A stretch of 45,256 nt of DNA from a virus (IMGVR_UViG_3300042887_002198:1-45256), one strand, 5' to 3'. Counted from the first letter of the stretch, positions 20,562-28,604 are shown. Numbers and translations are program-made. Notes: generated by a model from the sequence alone, not told the origin.

Positions 20562-21746
20562 TTAGTCCTTGTAAGGATCATACACATCGGCACCTGCCAT
20601 AGCAACGCCTAACGGCTTAAGCTGATGTATGATTTGCACAGTATCTCCTTGAGCAGCCAACACATCGGTCAATCGTTTGTAAGCATGAGGACTTTCATCA
20701 CAGCCTCCACCACGCAGCTCAACATTTGCATCGGCTAGCCAAGTGTCCATCATGTGCTGTGAAACTTTACCTTCACTGACACGAACTTTTTGCCCACCTT
20801 TCCATTTGCATTTGCCGGCGGCTTCAGTGCGGCTCATAACACGACCAGCACCATGAACGGTTGAATAGAGTGCGGCCGCCGACAAGTCGCTTTGCGCTCC
20901 TTGCAAGATAACACTGTTTTCTCCCATGGTACCGCCAACAAATCCTCGTTGCCCTGGCCAAGCTGGCGTTGCACCTTTGCGAACAACCCATAAGTCAACA
21001 CCAGCGTGCTGTTCACGCCAAGCATAATTGTGGTGATTGTGAACTTCATCAATGATGTCAGCCCACAGGATACGTGCAACTTCGGCACACACCCAATCAC
21101 GACCAGCATATGCATAATCGCCAGCAAGTTGCATTGCAGCGATATACTCACGACCAAGATCGGTATGCACATCAAGCAACACTGGATCCACAAGGATTCC
21201 GTCAGTCCCACCACCAGCTTTGATGTAGTGCGAAGCAATTTTGTGACCAAGACCGCGGCTGCCAAAGTGAACGCCAATCCAGATACGCTCTGCTTCGTCT
21301 GCAAAGATGTCAACATAATGGTTGCCACTGCCTACGGTGCCTAATTGACCGCGAGCCATATCTTTAAGAGGACGCAGCATTTCAATGTCATCCCACTGAT
21401 CAGCATCAAACAGTGCATGGTCAACTTTGGTTTTGTTTACACGACCAATACCAAACGAGACTTTTGACACCACTTCATCCATGATGCGTGAAATATCACC
21501 CTTCACATCAGAAAGAGTAGCGTTGGTTAGCACTGCTTTGTTGCCGCAGCCAATGTCAAAACCTACGCCGCTTGGCGAGATGTGGTCACGATAAGCAATC
21601 ACACCGCCCACAGGAACAGCATAGCCTAAGTGATGGTCAGCCATCAGCGCAGCAGCATGTGCACCTTTGCACAAGCAGTTGTCCATTTGATCCACTGCAT
21701 TTTGCAATGGGTCTCCAAATACTGAAATGTTGTTTAAAATTTTCAT
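20562..21746 (-). CDS. rtcB: RtcB RNA-splicing ligase
   Basis: 394 residues. SGVGFDIGCGNKA contains the metal-binding Asp-Cys of RtcB. GQLGTVGSGNHYVDIF is the GSGNH motif, and TVHGAGRVMSRTEA near residue 310 holds the histidine guanylylated with GTP. GVHFGSRGLGH and GGGCDESPHAYK are also typical. RtcB joins RNA 3'-phosphate or 2',3'-cyclic phosphate ends to 5'-OH ends and repairs tRNAs cut by nucleases. Length is slightly below that of E. coli RtcB (408), so it looks complete. Together with cREC and Pth2 it forms a candidate tRNA-repair group. Confidence 0.94.
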   Translation of the reverse strand: MKILNNISVFGDPLQNAVDQMDNCLCKGAHAAALMADHHLGYAVPVGGVIAYRDHISPSGVGFDIGCGNKAVLTNATLSDVKGDISRIMDEVVSKVSFGIGRVNKTKVDHALFDADQWDDIEMLRPLKDMARGQLGTVGSGNHYVDIFADEAERIWIGVHFGSRGLGHKIASHYIKAGGGTDGILVDPVLLDVHTDLGREYIAAMQLAGDYAYAGRDWVCAEVARILWADIIDEVHNHHNYAWREQHAGVDLWVVRKGATPAWPGQRGFVGGTMGENSVILQGAQSDLSAAALYSTVHGAGRVMSRTEAAGKCKWKGGQKVRVSEGKVSQHMMDTWLADANVELRGGGCDESPHAYKRLTDVLAAQGDTVQIIHQLKPLGVAMAGADVYDPYKD

Positions 21747-21750
21747 AATG

Positions 21751-22083
21751 TTATTGAGCGGCGCTCATGCAATCATCATCTACGGAAAATTCGATCCTCG
21801 GCACGGCATCTTCTGAGTAACTCTCAAGGTCAAGGTTCTCTCGCCATTCCTCACTTTGTTCAACTCCATTTTGGATAAACTCAAAAAGAAGCTCAACTGC
21901 ACCTGGGTTGTCTGCAAGGAAGTTGGCAATATAATGTTGGCCAATAAACTGTCCATGGCGATAGCCTAGGCCTTCACATAGCTGCTCAAGGTTGCGAACA
22001 CCAGTGCATCCTTCGGTGCGAAAGCGTCCTCCAAATTTTTGGTCAATATAGGCATCAAACAATTGGTTGGTATCTTCGGTCAT
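21751..22083 (-). CDS. hypothetical acidic protein
   Basis: 110 residues, MTEDTNQLFDAYIDQKFGGRF.... Helical, strongly acidic C-terminus (ENLDLESYSEDAVPRIEFSV, then DDDCMSAAQ). It ends 4 nt before the RtcB ATG, so it is co-transcribed with it. No family recognised. Confidence 0.75.
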   Translation of the reverse strand: MTEDTNQLFDAYIDQKFGGRFRTEGCTGVRNLEQLCEGLGYRHGQFIGQHYIANFLADNPGAVELLFEFIQNGVEQSEEWRENLDLESYSEDAVPRIEFSVDDDCMSAAQ

Positions 22084-22100
22084 AATATAGTGTGTTGAGA

Positions 22101-22286
22101 TTAGCGGTTGCCGTTAACCACGGCTTGATTTAGAGTGGCAGTAAAACTGAAAGCAAAGGTGAGAGCAAGAGCGCCCCACAATGCATACACATTCAACTCT
22201 TGAGGAATAATGTCAGCTTGACGAACGAGAAGATAAACGCCAATGTGCGAGAGTGAAGCAATGGCTGTAAGTAGTGCAATTTTCAT
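22101..22286 (-). CDS. small membrane protein (61 residues)
   Basis: MKIALLTAIASLSHIGVYLL then RQADIIPQELNVYALWGALA and LTFAFSFTATLNQAVVNGNR. Two hydrophobic segments joined by a polar loop. Start ATG 22284-22286 is used because the longer frame reads through the neighbouring small gene. Confidence 0.68.
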   Translation of the reverse strand: MKIALLTAIASLSHIGVYLLVRQADIIPQELNVYALWGALALTFAFSFTATLNQAVVNGNR

Positions 22287-22296
22287 AATGTATTTT

Positions 22297-22431
22297 TTAT
22301 CGGCAGGCTTTCTTTGAGCCTTCTTTTTTTCTGTCTTTAAAGTAAACGGTGGCTGGAGCAATTTTGTGGCGAACTAACGAACGCAGTGCAATTGGGCTAT
22401 AGTCAAAGGTGAGGCTTTTGTTCTTTTTCAT
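22297..22431 (-). CDS. small basic hypothetical (44 residues)
   Basis: MKKNKSLTFDYSPIALRSLV continues RHKIAPATVYFKDRKKEGSKKACR. Basic C-terminus. The ATG follows the upstream stop directly (TAA-TATG), the coupling junction seen at several core genes here, which supports translation. Confidence 0.62.
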   Translation of the reverse strand: MKKNKSLTFDYSPIALRSLVRHKIAPATVYFKDRKKEGSKKACR

Positions 22432-22432
22432 A

Positions 22433-22633
22433 TTAAAAACCAGCGGTGTTGATGCTTGCTTTTTGAAGGCGGTCAAATTCTTCGGTAATGACGCTTTGAT
22501 ATTCGCTTTCAGTATCGGTGCTTTCCTTGACTGCAACGCTTTTGACAAATTCGGCTTCAGCCGCGTGGCGCTTAGCGATTTGGGCGATCAGATTCTTACG
22601 GGCGGCGAGAGCAGGAGTGGAAGTATTTTTCAT
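22433..22633 (-). CDS. hypothetical helical protein
   Basis: 66 residues, MKNTSTPALAARKNLIAQIA then KRHAAEAEFVKSVAVKEST. Helical and amphipathic. First gene after a strong promoter with the GTAAGGCAAACCACCACATT leader. Confidence 0.68.
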   Translation of the reverse strand: MKNTSTPALAARKNLIAQIAKRHAAEAEFVKSVAVKESTDTESEYQSVITEEFDRLQKASINTAGF

Positions 22634-22659
22634 AATGTGGTGGTTTGCCTTACAAGATT

Positions 22660-22688
22660 ATTATACACTAAAAAATCCCACTTGTAAA
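22660..22688 (-). promoter_or_regulatory. sigma70-type early promoter with conserved leader
   Basis: Minus strand TTTACA (22683-22688), 17 nt, TATAAT (22660-22665), then TTGTAAGGCAAACCACCAC before ATG 22633. An IHF-like element lies upstream at 22728-22747. Confidence 0.87.
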
Positions 22689-22727
22689 GGACTTTTTTCA
22701 GTAAAAATGCATATTTTTGCATTTTTG

Positions 22728-22747
22728 TTGATTTTCAACCAGTTACG
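22728..22747. repeat. IHF-like repeated element, copy c
   Basis: The plus strand reads TTGATTTTCAACCAGTTACG, one mismatch from the IHF core. AAAATGCATATTTTTGCAT lies between it and the -35 box. It is located between a terminator and a promoter. Confidence 0.6.
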
Positions 22748-22755
22748 GAGGCATA

Positions 22756-22799
22756 AAAAATCCTCGGTCTACAAGATTTTGCAGATTCCGAGGATTTTT
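22756..22799 (-). terminator. rho-independent terminator
   Basis: A perfect 12-bp stem (22756-22767 with 22788-22799; arms AAAAATCCTCGG and CCGAGGATTTTT) with a 20-nt loop. On the minus strand the 3' arm ends in TTTTTT. It lies 16 nt past the stop of the gene at 22816, ending the gp43-MazG-primase transcript. Confidence 0.85.
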
Positions 22800-22815
22800 G
22801 GCAGTTTTAGGAGAA

Positions 22816-23052
22816 TCAGATGATTCCACGGGCCTTGAGCGTAACTTTACTATAGTCCTTCAGTAAAGCCTTGATTTGAGCAGCTGAAAGTTTAGGCTTT
22901 ACTGGAACTTCAGGAGAAGGAGAAGGAGCTGCGGTTTTAGCAGTTTTGACAGCAGGAGTTTTAGCAGCCTTGACAGCGGTTGGTTTGTCAGTTGCAACTT
23001 CTACAGTTTCTTCTGCAACATCAGGATCGGTAATAATATTTTTTTTAGCCAT
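22816..23052 (-). CDS. Lys/Ala/Pro-rich basic protein
   Basis: 78 residues, MAKKNIITDPDVAEETVEVA, then a low-complexity Ala/Lys/Pro/Thr stretch (KAAKTPAVKTAKTAAPSPSP) and an ordered end (LSAAQIKALLKDYSKVTLKA). The end resembles a small helical nucleic-acid-binding tail. A late-type TATAAATA lies 5 nt before its ATG. The composition recalls the repeat part of the 11736-12125 protein. Confidence 0.75.
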   Translation of the reverse strand: MAKKNIITDPDVAEETVEVATDKPTAVKAAKTPAVKTAKTAAPSPSPEVPVKPKLSAAQIKALLKDYSKVTLKARGII

Positions 23053-23057
23053 ACATT

Positions 23058-23065
23058 TATTTATA
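23058..23065 (-). promoter_or_regulatory. late-type promoter candidate (TATAAATA)
   Basis: Minus strand TATAAATA at 23065-23058, 5 nt before ATG 23052 and overlapping the stop of the upstream gene. It is an exact match to the gp55-type consensus, but the very short distance makes the transcript leaderless. Confidence 0.5.
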
Positions 23066-24002
23066 AGCTTCTTACAGCAAAATCAATTGCTCTCGCACTT
23101 TCATTTTCCATTGGTCGGTTCTTATACCAGCCGCCAGTATCATTGTCTATATCTTTACACAGGCGTGCAACTTCAGCTGATGTAATAGGATAACCTCGCT
23201 TCATTGCATTTGCGGCAATACTCATCATAATCTTATACATCATATGATACCAGCCGCCAGCTTGGATGGTACGATACTCTGCAACCATTCGCTTGTTGAC
23301 AAATGGGCAATCGGCATATGAAGTCCACTTGTATGATGTGTTGATTAACTTTTCTTTGCGGTATTGCTCAATCTTACGACGCATTTCTTCAGGTAGTTTA
23401 TCAGACAATGATAGGCGCTGAAGGTTACCAGTCCATGGATGCTTTGCCATAATCTCATAAGGATCAATCATTGGTGCTTCACGATTACTAAAGATAAACT
23501 TTTTAGAGTTTGGATAAAGCGCTGGCACATAATACATTCGGCTTAAGTCTTTGGTTTGAGGATCACCCAATCCATTATACTCTTTATTTAAAGCATACCA
23601 AAGGTGACGTATGCGATCCGCCGGCACTTCACATGTAAGAGGCAATACCACTCTAAACTTTGGATGCTCGTCTGTTGAGCTGGCAGAGCTGTAACATACA
23701 TATCGCACATCTCTAAATACACTTATTGCATCCATCCAATGGCCTTCATATGTGTCAACATCAAGTGCCGCCCAACCAGCCCACGCTGTTACATTAGCAT
23801 TTGCTCGAGTAGTGCCAGCCGTAAATATCGCTGGACTAATAAGTGCACTGCCATCTTTACGCTCATCCTTCTTCGGCTTGTATCCAGGTTGATCGCTCAA
23901 CTTGTATAGCAATCTTTCAAATGCGTCCCATGTATTAAATGACAATTGACGGTGTGTCTTGTTGTCATAGATACTTTTAAAGATGGTCAGACTATACTTC
24001 AT
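23061..24002 (-). CDS. archaeo-eukaryotic primase-like protein (BT4734/VirE-like)
   Basis: 313 residues. WAALDVDTYEG (about 75-85) has the DxD of AEP motif I. YVCYSSASSTDEHPKFRVVLPL corresponds to the SxxH/R segment, and KDLSRMYYVPALYP is the typical SRxxYxPxxxP region. The C-terminal part (SIAANAMKRGYPITSAEVARL, then DNDTGGWYKNRP) resembles the primase-associated helical domain. Such proteins act in priming or primase-polymerase steps of plasmid and phage replication. It is two genes downstream of gp43, with no gp61 seen in this window. It overlaps the MazG-like gene by 4 nt. Confidence 0.68.
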   Translation of the reverse strand: MKYSLTIFKSIYDNKTHRQLSFNTWDAFERLLYKLSDQPGYKPKKDERKDGSALISPAIFTAGTTRANANVTAWAGWAALDVDTYEGHWMDAISVFRDVRYVCYSSASSTDEHPKFRVVLPLTCEVPADRIRHLWYALNKEYNGLGDPQTKDLSRMYYVPALYPNSKKFIFSNREAPMIDPYEIMAKHPWTGNLQRLSLSDKLPEEMRRKIEQYRKEKLINTSYKWTSYADCPFVNKRMVAEYRTIQAGGWYHMMYKIMMSIAANAMKRGYPITSAEVARLCKDIDNDTGGWYKNRPMENESARAIDFAVRSL

Positions 24003-24514
24003 GCGTGATCAGCAAATGCTTTTTGGATAAGTCCATGATTGCCTGTATGATCTGGAGCGGTCCAATTTTCGGGTTTGACTAAATCTGGTAATGAAAGTGG
24101 GTTTGGTCTGCTCTCTTTAATTCCAACGCGCTTAGCCATGTTTGCTTGCAGCACTTCAAACCAGGCTTTTTGAAAATCAACTTGAAGCAAGTCTAGTGTA
24201 CCAGCCGCTACAACAATAATATCTATCAGGCTGTCAACAATTTCTTCGCTGTTGCGCTCAATGATTGCAGCCTTGCCTTCATTTACTTCTTCTTGCAAAA
24301 AGTCATAACGGAATTTGATAAAGCTGGTTAGATTATCAGCTGATAAGTTTTCAACTGCATCGTTGACTCCATAATACTGATGCATCATATGCATATCGGT
24401 GCTAACATCTTCTTCAACATTTTTACCACAGTCCCACAATTCTTTTATTTGTTGCCAACGGTGCGCGGCTTGTTTTTTCATATGTCCATCTTGTCTGTTT
24501 GTTGCTGTATTCAT
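23999..24514 (-). CDS. MazG-like nucleotide pyrophosphohydrolase
   Basis: 171 residues. KFRYDFLQEEVNEGKAAIIE holds the EExxE pattern, followed by EEIVDSLIDIIVVAAGTLD (ExxD) and FEVLQANMAKRVGI. This matches the all-alpha NTP-pyrophosphohydrolase fold that cleaves non-canonical or alarmone nucleotides. It lies between gp43 and the primase-like gene, consistent with nucleotide-pool control. An ATG at 24481 (MKKQAAH) is an alternative start. Confidence 0.78.
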   Translation of the reverse strand: MNTATNRQDGHMKKQAAHRWQQIKELWDCGKNVEEDVSTDMHMMHQYYGVNDAVENLSADNLTSFIKFRYDFLQEEVNEGKAAIIERNSEEIVDSLIDIIVVAAGTLDLLQVDFQKAWFEVLQANMAKRVGIKESRPNPLSLPDLVKPENWTAPDHTGNHGLIQKAFADHA

Positions 24515-24525
24515 ATAGTAATTTA

Positions 24526-27087
24526 TCAGTTAAAGAAATCTTCTAGACTTGCACGCGGTTCTGCGCTCCAGCCAATTGCATCAAGAATAAGTTCAAGTGG
24601 TTCAATGAAAGTCTTGTTGAACTGATGATCATAATTGACATATCTGTTCATATCAAATTCAGCTGGGAGCTTATCCACAAATCCAATAACATTTTCAGCT
24701 GTTGGGTTAGGCAACTTGAGTGGAATGTATTTGATACGGTCACCGCTTTGAATTGGTTGATATGTATCAGTCAATCCTTTCTGCTTAAGCATATGATTAT
24801 ACATTAGAGCAGCACGCACATGCATCGGCGTACCTTTCTTATAGATGGTTTGTTTATCGCGCCACTTTACAATATCGGTAATACCTCGAGGGAAGGCAAC
24901 CTGTTCGATTGGAATGGTTGCAAAATGCGCACGAAACATTGCGATTGCAGCTTGGGTCTTAGCTTCATCCTCATTGATAATAATCTTAAAGATTTCCTTG
25001 AATGCGCCGCGGCATACTTTAGGAGTACTGCTTTTGATTGCTTCGATACCCATCATTTTGATTTTTGGTTCGGTATACTGCACTCCTTCATTGTTGTGAA
25101 TATTAAGAATGTATCGCTTCTTAGCAGTCCAGATTCCACGGTCAGCAATAGCCTCCCGCTTCATAACCATTGCAGGTTTATAAACATTAGTAAGATCGGC
25201 AAGGCTATCAAACGCTTTCTTAAGCATCGGCTCAACGGCCTTGCTTCCAAATTCATCAAGGAATGCAACTGGATTGTTGGGCTTAAACTTTTCAATCACA
25301 TCTTTTACGTGAATATACAAACTGTCTGTGTCAGCTGCAATAACTCGATCCACAACACCGTCATCCTTAAGGAATTTGCTAAGCCAAACATTAGCATGCT
25401 CTTCAGCCCAACGAATAACCAACTGACCAGTAAGAGTAATACCTTCAGCAACTGCAATATCAAAATATCTAAAGTAAGAATTTCCCAAAGCCCCATAAAG
25501 TGAGTTCATAAGGATTTTTATACACATTTGTTCGGTCTCAAGACGCTCAACTTCAATATCAATACTCTTATACTTTCGGGCGTCAGTCTTAGAGTTGATG
25601 GTTTCCTTTTCCTTCTTCTTGCGAATCATTTCAGCTTTGATGCCAACACGACGATTGTATAGCTCCTCAATAATCTCAGGCAGAAACCCTTGCTTATCAC
25701 GACGAAAGCATGCGCCGTTTGCAGCAACCGCAAGATTCTCCTCAGGACTGATATGTTGCTTGTTGGCCAATACAACGTCAGGATTCATACTTGGCAGATG
25801 CATGTGCCGCACAAGTGTTTCAGGGCTCATGTTGTATTGAATAATGATGTTGGGATAAAGACTGTTAAGGTCAAAACTCATAACCCAATCATACATGCCC
25901 GGCACCACTTCCTTAACAAAGCCGCCTGGGTAGCTAACCTTTTGACTTGGGCGACTTGGCGGTACCGCAATCTTTTTTAATGCAAGGCGACGGAAGATGA
26001 TGCTATCCCAGATAGCAACCGTACCCAATGTATCACTATAGTTGACACCGCCAAAATATGCAAGGGTAAACACAAGGTTAATCAATCCCAGCTTAGCTTC
26101 AAAGCGCTCAATAAGTTCAACGTCAACAATGTTATAGTCAACAAACTTTTGGAAGTCCCGCTCATACAGTTTGGCTAGCGTGCCTTCTTCGCCATAGTCC
26201 AACTTGTTTTGACCCAGCACTACTTCAGCAATGTTGTCCAACTTGTAGCTTTCCTGCTTGCCATAGGTGTTGAGCGTAAACTTTTGGAACAAGTCCATAT
26301 AGTCAAGTTGCTGAATGCCGGCGATGTTATAAAGAGTATTCTCACGGCCTTTTACGGTAACCGTCTTTTGCTCAATCTTGCGCCATGGGCTCAGCTTGCT
26401 AGCTTCATCACTACCCAATACTCTACTGATACGATTCACAAGATAAGGAACATCAAAGAGTGTGGTATTCCAACCAGTAATTACATCAGGGGTATTAAGA
26501 GTATCGCTCCACCAGCCGATAAAGTCTAGCAGCATTTCGGATTCAGTTTCAAATTGACGATACTCCTTTTTAAGATGTGGGCTGCTGCTAGCGCTGACGT
26601 CATAATCCTTTAGTCCCCACACAATGTATTGCTCAGCTCTGCTGCTTTTTAGTGCAATGGTCAATACACTATGACGTGCCTCACTAGGCTCAGGGAAACT
26701 TGTGGTTGTTACGCCTGGGATTACACCGTAGGCAGTCTCAATATCAATGTATGCAATGTCAATAAGGCGGCGATCATACACAATTTCATTGGGAAACTCT
26801 GCTTGAATAAATGCAGGAATATGCCGATCATTTCCATAGATCTTAAAGTTGGGAACGCCTTCATAGCTTTTTGCAAACTCGCGGCACTCACTCATACTAT
26901 CAAATCTCATCGGCTCAAGTGGGAGACCTTCAAGGCTGCGCCACTTTGCAGCTTTATCCTTACTTTCCAGATACATTACTGGACGGAATTTGTAACTATT
27001 GTAAACCTTTTTACCTTCGTCATCATAGCCGCGATAGCGCAGGCTGTTCATATGGCGGTCAATGCAAGTATAGAATCCATTAATCAT
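24526..27087 (-). CDS. gp43: gp43 family-B DNA polymerase
   Basis: 853 residues (T4: 898). Exonuclease motifs DIET (115-118), GWNTTLFD (205-212) and YNIVD (318-322). Polymerase motif A DLNSLYPN (406-413), motif B KILMNSLYGALGN (524-536) and motif C DTDS (586-589). This is the replicative polymerase with 3'-5' proofreading; all catalytic residues are present. It has its own promoter in a hairpin (27096-27143), with the -10 ending 8 nt before the ATG, so little or no leader. In T4 RegA represses translation at a gp43 leader site; that leader appears to be absent here. Confidence 0.97.
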   Translation of the reverse strand: MINGFYTCIDRHMNSLRYRGYDDEGKKVYNSYKFRPVMYLESKDKAAKWRSLEGLPLEPMRFDSMSECREFAKSYEGVPNFKIYGNDRHIPAFIQAEFPNEIVYDRRLIDIAYIDIETAYGVIPGVTTTSFPEPSEARHSVLTIALKSSRAEQYIVWGLKDYDVSASSSPHLKKEYRQFETESEMLLDFIGWWSDTLNTPDVITGWNTTLFDVPYLVNRISRVLGSDEASKLSPWRKIEQKTVTVKGRENTLYNIAGIQQLDYMDLFQKFTLNTYGKQESYKLDNIAEVVLGQNKLDYGEEGTLAKLYERDFQKFVDYNIVDVELIERFEAKLGLINLVFTLAYFGGVNYSDTLGTVAIWDSIIFRRLALKKIAVPPSRPSQKVSYPGGFVKEVVPGMYDWVMSFDLNSLYPNIIIQYNMSPETLVRHMHLPSMNPDVVLANKQHISPEENLAVAANGACFRRDKQGFLPEIIEELYNRRVGIKAEMIRKKKEKETINSKTDARKYKSIDIEVERLETEQMCIKILMNSLYGALGNSYFRYFDIAVAEGITLTGQLVIRWAEEHANVWLSKFLKDDGVVDRVIAADTDSLYIHVKDVIEKFKPNNPVAFLDEFGSKAVEPMLKKAFDSLADLTNVYKPAMVMKREAIADRGIWTAKKRYILNIHNNEGVQYTEPKIKMMGIEAIKSSTPKVCRGAFKEIFKIIINEDEAKTQAAIAMFRAHFATIPIEQVAFPRGITDIVKWRDKQTIYKKGTPMHVRAALMYNHMLKQKGLTDTYQPIQSGDRIKYIPLKLPNPTAENVIGFVDKLPAEFDMNRYVNYDHQFNKTFIEPLELILDAIGWSAEPRASLEDFFN

Positions 27088-27095
27088 TATATGTT

Positions 27096-27124
27096 ATTAT
27101 AAACTAAATCGGCCCAGATGTAAA
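27096..27124 (-). promoter_or_regulatory. sigma70-type promoter of gp43, -35 box in a hairpin loop
   Basis: Minus strand TTTACA (27119-27124), 17 nt, TATAAT (27096-27101), 8 nt to ATG 27087. The -35 falls in the loop of the inverted repeat 27106-27143 and the 3' arm forms most of the spacer. Confidence 0.85.
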
Positions 27125-27143
27125 CTACAAACTGGGCCGATTT
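27106..27143 (-). terminator. 12-bp inverted repeat, terminator-like, overlapping the gp43 promoter
   Basis: AAATCGGCCCAG (27106-27117) pairs perfectly with CTGGGCCGATTT (27132-27143), with a 14-nt loop. It lies 17 nt past the Hsp20 stop (27161). On the minus strand the stem ends GATTTAGTTTAT, moderately T-rich, so it could terminate the Hsp20 transcript while the gp43 promoter uses the same DNA. Confidence 0.7.
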
Positions 27144-27160
27144 GGATTTATTTTATTGCT

Positions 27161-27562
27161 TTACTTGATAGCAATGATGCGTGGCTTTTTCTCGTCAGGA
27201 ATGACTCGCTCAAGAGCGATGATTAAGATACCATTCACAAGTGATGCTTCACCGACTTTAACATGTTCTGCTAAAGTAAAGCGGCGCGTAAACTTGCGTG
27301 CGCTGATACCTTTGTGTGCGTATTCCCGCTCATCTTCAACTGCATGTTCACCGGTAATCACTAGCGAATTTTCAGCAGTCTCAATGGTAAGATCCTCAGC
27401 AGAGAATCCAGCAACCGCAAGTTCGACCAAGAACGAATCATCGTCAAGCTTGACCACATTATGCGGTGGGTATACATTTGTATTTTCCTTAAACGCGACA
27501 TCGAAGTCAGCAAAGACTCGATCAAACCCAATTCCCCAAGGGGACAATGTATTTATTTTCAT
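27161..27562 (-). CDS. hsp20: Hsp20 small heat-shock protein
   Basis: 133 residues. The alpha-crystallin domain is visible: DSFLVELAVAGFSAEDLTIE, then NSLVITGE, then EYAHKGISARKFTRRFTLAE and NGILIIALER. A C-terminal IxI-like tail is IIAIK. Small heat-shock proteins hold unfolding proteins. They are common in T4-like cyanophages and are thought to help capsid or protein folding. A strong Shine-Dalgarno (AAGGAG, 11 nt before ATG) is present, unlike most early genes here. A late-type motif lies about 90 nt upstream (27648-27654). Confidence 0.93.
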   Translation of the reverse strand: MKINTLSPWGIGFDRVFADFDVAFKENTNVYPPHNVVKLDDDSFLVELAVAGFSAEDLTIETAENSLVITGEHAVEDEREYAHKGISARKFTRRFTLAEHVKVGEASLVNGILIIALERVIPDEKKPRIIAIK

Positions 27563-27647
27563 ATGTTTTTTAACTCCTTATTAAGCAAGTTTTTGGTTTA
27601 TGTTGTAGATGAACCCGAAACGGCATTCACCTTTGTGGCCAACCTCG

Positions 27648-27654
27648 CCACAAA
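27648..27654 (-). promoter_or_regulatory. late-promoter-like ATAAATA upstream of hsp20
   Basis: The minus strand reads GAATAAATAG just past the stop region of the preceding gene (27656), about 85 nt before the Hsp20 ATG. It matches the NATAAATA form of late promoters in marine T4-like phages. It is a short motif in AT-rich DNA, so the call is tentative. Confidence 0.35.
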
Positions 27655-27655
27655 T

Positions 27656-28579
27656 CTATTTATTCTTATTAGAGGAAAATTCTTTAAAAGAAAGCAATTT
27701 TCTTGAACTAATAATCTCAAAGAAAGTCTTTGCAGTTTGACCATTTAGTTTGTCATAACTAAAATGTACGCTGCTATAAATTGGGCGATAGTGTAGTGTG
27801 CGCTCTTTACAAGTAATAAGCAACTGACCAGTTGTAACCATATCACCTTTACCTGGGTCGCCCATACGCACTGGGTTCATGAATGGATCATCATTAGGCT
27901 TTTGACTCATTGCCTCAAGAAAGTCAACGGGATTGTTAATCTCAACATCACGCAGGTAGTTGTTGATTATTTTCCATCTCTCTTCACTGCTTTGTCTCGA
28001 TTGGATGATTTTTGGGTCCGTCGCATTTGCACTATATCCCAGCTGTGTAAGATCAATGCCGTGGTTAGTACGCACACAATGATTATCATCTTTGGTAATT
28101 TCCTTTAGGTTGTAAATATATTTACGTGGCTTCTTGTCGGTGCTGTCTGCTTTTTTAACAGTAAAACCACCTTCAAGAAGATAGCATTTGTCGCTATTAA
28201 AAATAAAGGTTGCACCAGCAAGTTCCTTTTCAATCAGCATCTTTGCTGCGCTCTTAGGATCCTTACATAGTAAAGAATTGCGAATAGCAAGGCCGTCTGG
28301 CGATACCATTGCTTTCTTTTTACTGTTTTTACCTTTCTTAGCTAATACCTTGCCACCTTCTTTTTCGTCACTCTTGACACTAAAAGAAGCACTAATAATT
28401 GCTACACCATATTCATTGATACCTTCAGTCCATCGTGTAGTCTGATCATCAATGTATAGCCGTTGAATGTTTTCTCTGTTGGAGTTAACAATTTCTATTT
28501 CGGTTTTATAATTGCGGTCACGATTCTTAGCGCCAACCCAACCATAGTTCTTGATGTATTTAACAGCAATGCAGCACAT
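27656..28579 (-). CDS. N-terminal-nucleophile (Ntn) hydrolase-like protein
   Basis: 307 residues starting MCCIAVKYIKNYGWVGAKNR. Met followed directly by Cys and an NRDRNY motif at 19-24 is the layout of C45/choloylglycine-type Ntn hydrolases. In these Met removal exposes the catalytic Cys2 and the NRD region helps bind substrate. Further conserved-looking patches are RWTEGINEYGVAIISAS, HCVRTNHGIDL and a late Arg. The family hydrolyses amide bonds (bile salts, penicillin V, acyl-homoserine lactones) or self-processes. Substrate unknown. It lies between Hsp20 and the regA group. Confidence 0.65.
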   Translation of the reverse strand: MCCIAVKYIKNYGWVGAKNRDRNYKTEIEIVNSNRENIQRLYIDDQTTRWTEGINEYGVAIISASFSVKSDEKEGGKVLAKKGKNSKKKAMVSPDGLAIRNSLLCKDPKSAAKMLIEKELAGATFIFNSDKCYLLEGGFTVKKADSTDKKPRKYIYNLKEITKDDNHCVRTNHGIDLTQLGYSANATDPKIIQSRQSSEERWKIINNYLRDVEINNPVDFLEAMSQKPNDDPFMNPVRMGDPGKGDMVTTGQLLITCKERTLHYRPIYSSVHFSYDKLNGQTAKTFFEIISSRKLLSFKEFSSNKNK

Positions 28580-28604
28580 ATTTTTATGTTATACTATATT
28601 TATA

